Shown: piece by piece, positions 44,130 to 55,668 of the stretch
How the letters are laid out: each line of letters starts with the position of its first letter
How positions within the stretch are numbered: the stretch's first letter is position 1
Source of the DNA: Corinectria fuckeliana
Lineage: Eukaryota > Ascomycota > Sordariomycetes > Hypocreales > Nectriaceae
Length of the DNA stretch: 64,000 nt
Assembly: GCA_019137255.1 (NCBI GenBank)
Contig: WPDH01000157.1
Span: 62,001-126,000 of the forward strand
Direction: 5' to 3'
The notes under the pieces: model-generated
Database searches by the model: none
Told to the model about the DNA's origin: nothing
What the model saw: only the letters and a program-made list of their open reading frames with translations
Made by a program: the position numbers and the translations under genes

Positions 44130-47100
44130 ATGGATGTGGTGATACATCGCTTCGGCGGCTATGAGTTCTCTCCTTACGATAGGAATCAATCTTCCCAGGC
44201 TCCTCTGCAATCTTATCTAACCAGGTCCGTAATAAACCTCCCAGTGCCACTGTCTCTCCTTGTCTCCTCCGTCTATCATCATCCTATCGTGCCTTGACTC
44301 AGCCAAACCACCTGTACTAATCCTAAACCGCCTCTCAGCATCTACCAAGCCTCACTAAACTTGCCAGAGATACAATGGCTCAGCAACCTCTCTGATTTCG
44401 CCCAATCTGGTACTCCCCAAGCTGCCGTCCTCCTGTTATCTCTGTCATGGATCGCTGTCCGCCTCGTTCAGTTGCGCCGAGAAATTTTCGGCCGTCGCAT
44501 AAAGGCATCCAAGATTCAATGGCCTTACGAACTCCTCTCCCAGGCTGCCAGACTCGCTTCTGTCTCATTCCTCTCCGTCGCCCACGTTGAGGGTCGTGTT
44601 CACCTTCTCAATGTAGTCCTTCCGGCCTATGCCTTTCTTCTCGGGCTGTTGCGTCTTTTCAACGACATTCAGTGGCGGCATGTGGCCCTCCATCAAATCA
44701 ATTTTGTGTTCACGGCCATGCTTTTCATGCTTGTCACGGCTCACTATCTCCCATGCATCCAGATGGGATCCCAGTGCACGCGTGACGCCAGCCTCGTGGG
44801 AGGCGTCTCGGCTCTTGCTCTGACCTTTGTCATGGCAATGATAACTCCACGGGAATGGGTGCCCCCCAGGATGGACATCAACATCCCAAGCCGTAACCCC
44901 GAGGACGAGCCCTCCCCGGAGGAGTCTTGCAGTTGGTTCATATACTACTGTACCTACGGCTGGATAACCCCTGTTATCTGGAAGGGCGCCAAGGGCAAGC
45001 TGGAGATGTCCGATATTCCCAAACTCGCCTGGTACGACGAGCCCATGCACCTCCTGCGCCAAGTCCAAAAGGCTCGCTCGATATCGAAGAAGACGCTGAT
45101 GACGGCAGTTCGCTTTCAGTGGCGCGAGTTGGTTCTCATGTCTTTCTGGATTGGAATTAGCTACACGGTCGAGAACGTTGCTGCCTATGGCATGTTCAAG
45201 CTGCTGGAATATCTTGCTGACCCAAAGGGCGCCACTTACCGGCCTTGGCTGTGGCTGCTTCTCATGTTCCTAGGACCTTTGGCTCGATCCGTCTTCTTCC
45301 AGCAGTATGTTTTCACATCCACCAGGCTTGTTGTGCGTATAAAGTCCGCTTTCACCCAGGAGTTGTACTACACTGCCCTCGATTCAATGGAATTAGAAGA
45401 AGATCCCTTTGAGATGCAGCCCGGTTCCAAGACGGCAGATGCGGAGACCAAAGCGGCCCCTAAGAGCACCTCTGCCGGCCGGCTTGCGAACCTCATGGCT
45501 TCCGACGTGGACGCCATCTACAGAGCCCGAGACATAGTCATGGCCACCTTCGGAGTCCCTGTCGGAACCATCATCTCACTTGTTGGCATGTACCGGATGC
45601 TCGGCTGGGCTTCTTTGGTCGGCACCGCCATCCTGTTTCTAGCGGTCCCCGTGTCTGTCTGGCTGGGCCGAAACATGTACTTTTCTCAGAGGCGTGTTAG
45701 AAAATCCCAAGATTCTCGCATGTCGCTAGTGACGGAGTATCTAGCCTCCCTTCGCGCCATCAAGTACTTTGCCTGGGAGGCGCCCATCACAGAGAAGATC
45801 ATCGAGGCTCGGGCGGCCGAGCAGAAGGAGCTGTGGAGGGTCTCCGTCTTGCAGGCCGTCCTTAACCAAGTCACTCAAATATTCCCACATTTCGCCTTGT
45901 TGGTAATGTTTGCGCTTCATGTGGGCGTTGACAAGAAGCGCCTCGACGCGGCCACTGCGTTTACCTCCATCTACCTCCTCAAGAACATCCGCAGGAACAT
46001 CATGCAGGCCAGTTCCTTTGCTCGGAACTTTGCGGGTGCACTTGTGTCTGTCGGCAGGTTAGACAAGTACTTTGCAAGCACCGTGCCCCTTAGTCGCTTT
46101 CCAGTAGGCCCTCTACGGATCCAAGGGGCCTCGTTCCGACGAAACAAGAAGGCAACATTTACCTTGAATGACATTTCACTTGACTTCGCTCAAGGCGGCT
46201 TGAATGTTATCAGCGGTTCTAGTGGGAGTGGGAAATCTACCCTGCTGCTCGCAATCCTCGGAGAGACATATATCGAGAGCGGGACCGTGACCAGGCCTGA
46301 CGATGTAGCTTTTGCTTCGCAATCCACGTGGCTCCAGAACGACACTATTCAGGCCAACATTACGTTTGGTAGCCATTTGGAGAAGGTACGGTATGATCGC
46401 GTTATTGAGGCTTGCTGTCTGTGGGAGGACTTCAAGGAGCTGCCGGACAAGGACCAAACAACGGTGGGCGAAAACGGGACGTCTCTCTCAGGGGGACAAA
46501 AAGCCCGCGTTGCTCTGGCGAGGGCGTTGTACTCAAAGGCGCCCCTTCTCCTCCTTGACGACATATTCGCAGCGCTGGATGCCAAGACCGCCGCTGGTGT
46601 CTGGAAGTATTGCTTCTGCGGCGACCTGCTGAGCGGGAGGACCACCGTCCTCGTGACCAATCTGCCTTGGATTTCGGAGCAGGCGGACTTCTCGGCCGAG
46701 CTGGATAAGGGCCTGGTCAAGCTCGCCGAAGCACAGGTTGGCGTGGTTCGCAAGCCCATCGCCCTCGCACAAGTTCTGGGAGGCGATGTTGAGGACAATG
46801 TAGCCTCAGGCGAAGTCGCAAATGGAATCCAATCCAATGGTGACGCATTGAACGACTCAAACAAGTGTGCGGAAGAAAAGCCCGCCAAAGATATTGTCAA
46901 CCAGGAAATGAAGGCATCTGGAAAAGTTGGGCGCTTGACGTGTATGGCAACCCTTCCTCTGACCCCTTCACGTTGCTTGACGGCGCTAATATAATGATGC
47001 AGTCTTGCAATACATGAGCTATTTCGGAAGCCCCGTCTTTGTTATCGTGTGCCTTGCCTTCTTGCTTCTCACTCACATATTCACGTTTGCCGGTTCCCTT

Positions 47101-48966
47101 TGGCTCTCCGTCTGGGTCGAGGCGTACAACCACAAGGCGCACATCGACATCCCCTACTACCTGGGCATCTTTGCCGCCCTCACCTCCCTGGACATCTTCT
47201 TCTACTCCATCCCCATCATCATGTTTGAGTGGGGTGCGTGGCGAGCCGCAAAGCGCCTGCACAACGACTTCATCCGGGCCATCATGGGCGTTTCGCTGTC
47301 GTGGTTCAAGCACATTCCCATCGGCCGCATCACCAATCGGTTCTCCAGTGACATAGCTTCCATCGATGGCACGCTCAGCGGCATGCTGAGAGCCACGATA
47401 GACGCGGTGCTCCTCATGATCTTCCGCCTCGGCGCCGTCAGCAGCATCATGCCCATTTTCATAGTCCCGGCTTTCTTCACTTGCCTCTTCGGCATTCTCA
47501 TCGGCGAAATGTTCACTCGCACCGCCGTCGTCATCAAGCGGCTCACCTCCTCGGCCCAGTCACCTGTGTTTTCTCAGTTCTCCGATACCCTGGCGGGGTT
47601 GTCCATCATCCGGGCCAGGGCAGGCATGTCGGAGGCATTCCGCGAGCAGCTCGCGACCAAGTTGCGCGCCTGGTCGGCCTCAGCCGAGGCCAACTTCAAT
47701 GCCAACCGCTGGGTGGCTGTCCGTGTCGACTTCGTCACCGCCTTGGTGTCTTTGTCTGCGGGTATCATCGCCGTGTCGCAGACGGGCGTGGTTGCTGCAG
47801 GTCTTGTCGGCTTCTCGCTCACCAACGCCAATGGGCTGAGCCAGACGATTTTGATACTAGTCAGATGCATGAACGATCTGGAGGTGGAAATGCAAAGTGT
47901 AGGTCGCCCGCCCTTCTACAAACGAGCTCTTAGCACTAACGAGACCAATACAGTTCCACCGAGTCAAGGAGTACGTCAAGCTGGAGCCAGAGGAGAAGGG
48001 TGATGAGACGTACCCCGAAGAGGGCGAGTACACGGATGACCCATCTCATGTGATTCCCAAAGACTGGCCTCGATCAGGGGAGATTGAGTTCCGGAATGTC
48101 ACGATTCGATATGATCCCGTGGGCCCCGACATCCTCACCAATGTGAATCTCAAGTTCAAGGCTGGTGAACGAGTGGCCATCGTGGGCCGTACAGGTTCTG
48201 GAAAGAGCACGGTAAGTACTAACACATTCCACTCTCTTCCTTTCCCGGTTTCGAGGACGCTAAATGTCGATGACTCCAGCTGGTGCTCTCCCTTCTTCGC
48301 TTCACACACGTTGTCTCGGGTCAGATTCTGTATGACGGCGTCGACATCACCAAAGTGCCCCGTCACCGTCTTCGCGAGGGCCTGACCATCATCCCGCAAG
48401 AAGCCGTTCTCTTCAACGGCACCGTAGAGTCCAACCTTGATCCAGGCGGTCAAGCCTCCAGAGCTGTCTTGGAGAAAGCCCTCGACAACTGCAAAGGCAT
48501 CGCGTCGTTCTCCGCCCACAACTCCGACGATGAGGAAGGCCACCCCAACGACGCGATAGACGACCCGCACGGCATCTCCATCTCCCTCGACACCGAGGTC
48601 GACGCCCGCGGCGAGAACTTCTCCCACGGCCAGCGGCAGGTCCTCTCGCTCTGCCGCGCCCTCATCCGCCAGAGCAAGCTCATGCTTCTCGACGAGGCAA
48701 CCGCCAGCATGGACTACGAGACGGACCGGGGCATCCAGCAGGTCCTACGGCGGGAGCTCGAGGAGGCCGGGGACGGCCGCACGCTCGTCACGATTGCGCA
48801 CCGGCTGCGCACCATCATCGACTACGACACCGTCGTCGTCATGAACGCCGGGCGCGTTCTCGAGTGCGGCTCCCCGCGAGACCTGTACCGCGCTCGGGGG
48901 CAGTTCTACGACATGATATATCACAGCGGTGAGATGGAGGATCTGGAAATCATGTTAGAGGAGTAG
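44130..48966 (+). CDS. ABCC (MRP-type) full ABC transporter, 1512 aa, 5 exons
   Basis: ATP-driven exporter of the multidrug-resistance-associated class; substrates of such fungal proteins include glutathione conjugates and drugs, but this one's substrate is unknown. Exons 44130-44224, 44339-46941, 47003-47898, 47954-48211, 48280-48966; the frame is intact throughout. The first intron uses a weak GTCCGT donor, so the N-terminus (MDVVIHRFGGYEF) is the least certain part. Four or so N-terminal membrane segments precede TMD1 (TMD0-like). NBD1 has SSGSGKSTLL (about 657), LSGGQKARVALARAL (about 748) and LLLLDDIFAALD (about 768). NBD2 has GRTGSGKSTL (about 1275), FSHGQRQVLSLCRAL (about 1398), LMLLDEATASMD (about 1419) and AHRLRTI. 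NBD1 has Asp for the catalytic Glu and Asn for the H-loop His (VLVTNLPW), so only NBD2 looks fully catalytic. Confidence 0.9.
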
Positions 48967-49886
48967 GCAGTTTCTCGGTGCATACAGAAGGGATTGATTT
49001 ACGCTACTACTTGGTTTCGTTTTGGAGGGGTGTTGCGCTCAACACGGAACGAGGATCAGCGCGAGGGGCAAGTTGGTGTTTGACTACTTACACAAGAGAG
49101 TGCTTTGGGAGAAGGATAACTATGGGGTGTACCTGGATTAGACTCGTACATCTCTCAATACTGGATGTATGTGATGCCACCTGGATCGGGAGTTTGAGGC
49201 TGCTGGGATGCTATGTCACACGGATGGACGACTTCTGTGCAGTGGTCGTAGTCCACGTCAGTTCATCGTTTCGTCATGCGAATTATTTCAACTCAAATGG
49301 TCATCTTCTTGTTGGTGATGATGAATGCACAGAGCGCAGATGACCGAGCGAAGAGAACCGGTCCAAAAAGAGTCACCCCCTTAAGAATGCCACGTGAGCT
49401 ACCATCCGTTGACTACTAATATTGTTTCATCTAAGAAACTCCCTCTACAGTTACCTCATATACCCTGTACTATCGAACAGCACAAGAAACGACTCCAAAA
49501 CAAATCCAACAAGAACCGTAAAGCATCTGGAAACACACCGTTAAATCTCATAATTCCTACGGTGTCGTGTATTTTTGTGCTCCGTTGTATCATGAAAAAA
49601 CCTTACAGGAAATATAGCTAAAACGAGAAACCCCCATGTCCACCCTCTCTGTCTCCCCAACGCCAGAAGTGCGTTTGTGTGTGTGTGTGTGGTTGAATGC
49701 GGGTATGGATGTGTGAATTATTTGTTGATCCACGCCTCTTGAGAATCCACGCGTCTTCCGCTTTTCTCGCTGGCGCGCATGGGTTGGTGTGGATGAGCGT
49801 GAGTGTGAGTGGTTTCGTGGTATCATTTGCGCCTTCTCTTTGCGCCCTAGTATCATCCTATCCTAGTAAATGGGTGCCTCTCTCGT
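48967..49886. other. Spacer between convergent genes
   Basis: 3' sides of the ABC transporter (plus) and the MAP kinase (minus). A TG dinucleotide repeat lies at about 49674-49691. No gene seen. Confidence 0.45.
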
Positions 49887-51643
49887 CTATTGGCCGTTGA
49901 ACTGCTGTTGCTGTTGCTGCTGCTGTTGCTGCTGTTGATGCTGCTGCTGTTGTTCTTGCTGCTGCTGCTCCATGCCGGGCAAGCCAGATTCGACGTTGTG
50001 ATAATCGAGAATCTCTGAGTACCTGCAAGGCGAGTTAGTCGCAGAAAAATACAAAACCACCCTTGGCAAGGGTTCAAGCTAGCTCACATCATGATCTTCC
50101 AGGTATCGACAGGGAGATCGGCATCGTTGAAGCTCCAGTCGAACTTCTCTTCAGCGACGGGCTCGTCGGTGGGGTCGTGGTAGGGACCAAGGTAGTCGTG
50201 GGCCAAGGCTTCGGTTGCGGTTATTCGCTTCTTGGGGTCGAAGACGAGCATGCTCTCGAGGAGGTCAATGGCTGTAGGAGGCGACTTAGTTGGCGCTCTT
50301 CGGAAATGCTCAAAATGACAACTCACCAGGCTCATCGGCGTTCCTGAACTTGTTCTTGAGGGGCTGTCGCTCTCGCTTGGGCAGCGACTGGACGAATCGC
50401 AGCGTCTAGTAGCAAGGTTAATAACCCGCTGGTAATCCGCCTTCACAGAAGTACTCGGGCGACTCACATTCTCGCTCGCGATGGTGTTGATGACATCATC
50501 TGGAGGCGTACCCAGCAGCTCGGTGATGATGGAGAACTGGTTCACGTGGTCCTTGCCGGGGAAGAGAGGCTTACCCTCAAGCATCTCGGCGAAGATGCAG
50601 CCGGCGCTCCAGATGTCGACTTCGACGTCGTATTTTTGCCAGGTGAGCATGATCTCGGGGGCACGGTAGTATCTGGTGGAAACATAGCCAGTCATCTGCG
50701 GGTCCTGGATTCGGGCGAGACCAAAGTCGCAAATTTTCAAATCGCAGTTCTCGTTGACGAGGATGTTGCTGGGTTTGAGATCGCGGTGGACGACGCCGGC
50801 CGAGTGCACGTACTTGAGACCCCGCTGCGAGACAGAGTTAGCGGGATTTGATTCGATGACTAGCGAGCGCGCAAAAGAATGGCTTGCGGCAAAAACATTG
50901 GGCGTACCATAATCTGATAGAGGAAATACTGGATGAACTGTTTCTCAAGAGGTCGCGAAGTGAGTAATCGGTGCAAGTCGGTGCCGAGAAGCTCTGTGAC
51001 GAAGTAGCTGCGATGCGATTAGCATGGGTACGAGGGGGAGGGATGGATACGGGGCGAGGCTGGGGGGTCGTACATGTCCTCGAGAGGGGAGATGAAGATG
51101 TCGCTGAGGGAGATGACCTAGAAGGAGTAGAGTCAGCGATGGAAACTGGTATCAGGGCCGGATAATGGCGCCGCGGAGGTGGAGGACGGCGCGCACGTTC
51201 TCGTGCTTGAGGTGCTTGAGCAGCTTGAGCTCGCGGTATGTTCGCTTGGCGAGCACGGGGGTGCTGAAGGGCTTCATGATCTTCTTGACGGCGACATTCT
51301 GGTTTGTGAGCTGGTCTCGAGCGGAGCTATGGAGCGGGCGTCTGGTCAGCGGATGCGGGCAGCCGAGAGGGGAAGGAGAAGGCGTCGCGATATCGATGAT
51401 GATGAAGATGGTAATGATGCCCGTAGAGATGACGGCGGATAGCGGACAGAACTTACCAGACGAGACCAAAAGCCCCCATGCCAACGGGCTGGAGATCCGA
51501 GTACCTAAAGCGGGGGTTAGCGATGAGAAGAGGGAGTGCGCGCCCGGAGAGAAGCGCTCGTGCGGCAGGCGACGGAGCGGAATGTACCTCGAGGTGATCT
51601 CGAATGTGGTGCCGAAGATCTGGGCGCGGACGAACTCGGCCAT
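49887..51643 (-). CDS. hog1: HOG1-type stress-activated MAP kinase, 377 aa, 9 exons
   Basis: p38-class MAP kinase of the osmotic and oxidative stress cascade, activated in the cytosol by a Pbs2-type MAPKK and acting in the nucleus. Minus-strand exons: 51643-51588, 51504-51457, 51326-51197, 51117-51074, 51007-50908, 50824-50468, 50405-50327, 50271-50088, 50022-49887; every junction keeps frame. Residues: [20 protein letters not shown], glycine loop [15 protein letters not shown] lysine, HRDLKPSN (139-146), DFGLAR, and the activation lip T171-G-Y173 diagnostic for the HOG1/p38 class. [16 protein letters not shown] is the common-docking region. After GLPGME the C-terminus is a glutamine tract with one His (about 25 residues), ending FNGQ. 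That tail is longer in glutamine than I would expect of the family. Orthologues are known as hog1, osm1, os-2 or sakA. Confidence 0.95.
49901..49971 (-). repeat. CAG/CAA polyglutamine tract in hog1 C-terminus
   Basis: CTG/TTG on the plus strand, read as CAG/CAA on the minus strand, encode glutamines with single Glu and His interruptions in the last exon. Confidence 0.9.
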
Positions 51644-54600
51644 GATGAAGGCGGGGTCGAGGAGGCGAGGGAAGAGATGAGGGGGGATGGAGCTGAAGAG
51701 GCGAAGGGAGGGGCGGGAGATGCGCGACAGGGCCTTTATTTGTTGATCGATGGACGGTGTAGAGGGAGGGAAGAGATGTTTTGAAGTTGTTGAGGAGAGA
51801 TGCAGTGAGGAGGAGGAGGAGGAGGAGGAGGAGGACGAAGGAGGACGAAGAATCGGTGGGTGAAAACTAATAGTTGAGGGACGATTTGGATGGGAGGGAG
51901 AGGGGGGGGGGAGGGGAGATGTGGATAGGATAGCCCGTGTTTAGAGGGATGAGGGATGGTGGATTGGTGGTGGACAGAGGGGGATGGCGGAGAAATGATG
52001 GGCGATTAGCGGTTGCAGGCGGGGGCGGGCAGACGTCGGGCGCTGTGTGTCGGGTGCTGCGCTGGGTTGTGCGCTGGATTGTGCGCTGAGCTGTCAGACA
52101 GAAGATCGCCGTTGGCGTTATAGGAAGGTCGGCTCCTTTCTGGGTTCCCTGGAAAGCCCCCTTGAGGAGGGTTTTTTCCTTTCTTTTTTTGCGCTTGCTT
52201 GTCTCGGCGTTTCTTACTGTTCTCCTAGATATGACCCTTTTTTTTTTCGGTTTTTCTTTTTTGGTAGAACCCTCAGGTCGACTCGACTCGAGTCGTCCGT
52301 CGGGTTGGGACTAATTAGACGCTGGCGTTGGCGCTGGCGCCGGTGCTGGCAGTAAGGGACGGACCAGAGCAGGTTCCAACGGCGACGAGACGTAGGGGCG
52401 GCGGGGCCGATACTGTGCGGGACGTGACGGGATCAATGATCAATGCGAACAAGTCCGGTCTTGATTCTTGATTCTTGGTCTTTGTCTTAATCTTGGATTG
52501 TGGGTTGGCAGTGCTCTTATTGGTAGGTCTTATTTGAGAAGGTAGGCGGTATACGGGATGCAGTTGGTTGTCTCTTGTCGATGATTGATGGCAGTACTAG
52601 TCCCCCCGTCCGCCCCCCCCCCCCCTTCTCCCCAGCCTTCCTCGGTGGCGGATTTTCTCGATTGTTCTTTGGATGAGTTCTGTTCGTACTTCGCAGATCT
52701 AGTTCTGGGGTAGGTTCCAAGTTGCCCCTGTCGTGAGAATCGCAAATGCCTAGGTACTACCCAGTCGCAAGTCCCGGGGTTGGGGGGTTGTGGAGTGTAG
52801 AGAGAGGTGGGCGGGGGGGAAAAGCCCCCGAGAACGAGAACGAGGATGAGGCTGAGGGTGAAGAAGAAGAGGTCAACGACATGGGAGACCCAGCTTATGT
52901 TTGCAGGCAGGCAGGCAGGCAGTCCGTCGTGCCATCGCCTCGTTTTGGACAGGAGAATGGGCATGGGCTGAATAGAAGGGGCGCAATGCAAGCCTCCCCC
53001 CCTCCCCCTCCTCCCTGGGTGTCGTGTGTGCGTGCATATGCGTGGAAGTCGGTGTGAAGCCGAAATCCCATGTTTTCTAGATCCAATTGAAACTCGAAAA
53101 GCTATCCGAGTCGCCAGTTGCAACGCCCATACGTAGGTGGCAGTTGCTAAACCGACTACATTGATGTTCAATGCTGTTAATCCTTCATCCTTCTCCGAGT
53201 CCTTCCCCGCCTCCTCCACGACGACACATGTCGCTGTCTCGAAACGGCTAAGAGATTCAGAGATAGCCGCCCGGGCAAGCAGGAACCCTCGAAATCGACA
53301 TGATGATTGAAGTTGTATGTAAGAAAGACGTCAGGCCGCTGATTTCTTCCCCATACCCAGGTATGTACCTCGTACCCTTCCGCCGTACTTACAGCCCCAA
53401 AACCCAGGTTTCCGCCCCTCGATGACGTCATAGAAAACGACTTACCCCCTCAACGTCTCCCAGGTCCCCCCCTGAAAGCAGCAGACGCCTAAGCTGCTTC
53501 AGAGCGTGCACGGCCCGCTCCTGTGCTACCTCCAACCTATTACTTAGGTACCTGCCTACCTGAGGTGCGCTGTCAAATATAGTGTACACACATATTCATG
53601 CTGATTTTTGTATGTACGTACGTACAACCTACTTTCTTATTAGGCATGGACTACTAGATGTAAGAAGAACCCGCAGATCCCAGACTAACCCCCAGTCAAG
53701 ACTTGTCCCGAGAATCGGGGCCTTAGTGAGAAATCGGGAAAAGCTAATGCGTTTTTCTTCCACCATCGTTCCATACCGCGGTATTCTCTTTTCTTCTCAT
53801 GCGTGCATCCCGCCTTTTTTGTTTGTCTGTAGTTGATTAATAAATACATATCTTCTCCTTCGTCGTCATATTTCTCATCTCATCCCGCAAACCTGACCCC
53901 ACTGACGTCATCCTGCATTTCCATATCCCACATTCCGACGTCCGCCGCCTCAGTACCTTAGACAGACGTCGCTTCAGCTCATCCACCGGCTAGCCATGTT
54001 GTGAGCGACGGGTGATGCCCTAGAATAAACATCAATGATCAAAATAGGAATTGGTTCACAACATAGTCGTGTAGGTAGTCGTAGGCCAGTCATCTAGAAT
54101 AGAGTGTCTGCGCTTACAGGATGAATCCTCGACAAGTTTAACCTCCCCCGACACCGGCTGTGAAGTCGCCAGTTTCCATGTATCAGAGAAAAACGACCAA
54201 AATCAAACAAGGTTCCTCAAAAACATTACATACATACACGGCATATTTTGTGACCCCGTAGCTACTGTAGACCCTTCGTCCCTGATCCGCCATGCTGGAT
54301 CTTAGCCTCGGGACGCCCTGTCGATCCGTCCCGTCTCCCATTGTCACTATTGCCAAACCGACCCCTTTTATATACCCCCCATGACAAGCCGCAACCCATC
54401 AGACGGAAACGCTTTCAATGGCCAGGAATATCCCGTCCCGCCGTTCGAGACCCTACGATCGACGCGGCTAAAGCTTCCCGCTGCGAACGCCTCCCGCGTG
54501 GCGAACCATCCCCATGCCCTTCACCTTTACATAAGTTGGCGTTCAGGAATGACCCGGACTTTCGGTAACGGGTACAGCCCACCCATGCCGAAGTACTTGT

Positions 54601-55668
54601 TGCCCAAAGTAAATACCTTGTAGGGGTTTCCGTCGTCGCTATGACTGTACTGCTGGCACTGCTGTCCATTGTCCCGGGTGTTTCTCTAACAGCACCTCCA
54701 CCTGTCACTCAGACTGCTCCCTTCTTGCACCCACACCGTGTCCCTGTTCGACCGAAGATAACTAACAGCACTACTAGAGCTAGCCGCTACCTTTGTATCT
54801 AAGGGAACACCCTCCATTCGAAAGTACTTGCACCGTTGCAGGAAACGGGGGGGCTTGTACACGCTCCGTAGCTCACCCCCTACTAAGTGCAGATCGACCC
54901 TTCACCAGCCTGCAGCAGGGGAACCCTCGAAGCCAGCTAGTGTCCTGAAGGACTGGGTGATGCACTATACTCCGCTCTGTCCATATCTTTAAATGTAGAC
55001 AGGTTCCTGATTAGCTCGTCTTACGTTTCTCTCCCGTTCACTAGTAACGGACCCCCTGTTCAGTCTACCCATACGTCATCATACACCAACAAAGACACTC
55101 CTCGGCTTTTCTGTTGTGAATGACCATCCCATACAGATCTCTGTGCTTTTGTTGCGGCAGTATAATTCGTTGCGGTGGCAGCCGAGGCGTAGCTTTTCAT
55201 GTTGAACATGTAGCCTTCTTCACACGCAATAGGGGAGCCATACATGTAGCTTCGATATGCCCCACAACATCCAACCCCTCAGGTATGATAAGTTGCCCAA
55301 GTTAAAGCATCGACGGACGCTTGTCTCATCAATTCTGTCCCTAGTTCAAGCCAATAGACCGTGGGACTTTGTCCAACTGACAGCGTGAGAGGGGCATGTT
55401 TTGGGTAGAGGCATCCGAGATGGCGACATGCGGCTCGCTCACAGGCATCCAACACGATGTCACAGTAGTAGTTGAAACATTTCCAGTTGTCAGCAAGTGC
55501 CATGTTTGTTTCATTACAAAGGGAAGCCCATTCATCTCGGCGCACGCAACCCATCTTAATGGAAACCAGTGCCCCCAAATCGGACTCGTCAATCTGCCCC
55601 CGTTTGTCTCCTCTGCTCATTTTAGCCCAGCTGCTCTACTGTTCTATATCCCAGTCCTCTTTCACCAT
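51644..55668. other. Long intergenic region (4 kb)
   Basis: Upstream side of hog1 and downstream side of the glycogen phosphorylase gene. It contains a (GAG)9 microsatellite at 51807-51833, a C-run at 52613-52625 and TACCTAGGTA-like motifs at 52749-52758 and 53541-53561. The minus-strand frame 52530-53219 is low complexity. The 113-residue minus frame at 55279-55620 lies where the phosphorylase 3' UTR should be and matches nothing I know. No gene is supported. Confidence 0.45.
51807..51833 (+). repeat. (GAG)9 microsatellite upstream of hog1
   Basis: Uninterrupted GAG units about 165-190 bp upstream of the hog1 start codon, within a purine-rich stretch (pyrimidine-rich on the gene's own strand). 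Confidence 0.9.

Noticed and set aside
52530..53219. 229-residue minus-strand frame
   Set aside because: Low complexity, runs through a C-homopolymer and microsatellite-like DNA, no family resemblance.
55279..55620. 113-residue minus-strand frame downstream of glycogen phosphorylase
   Set aside because: Lies in the probable 3' UTR, no recognisable family; kept only as a remark.
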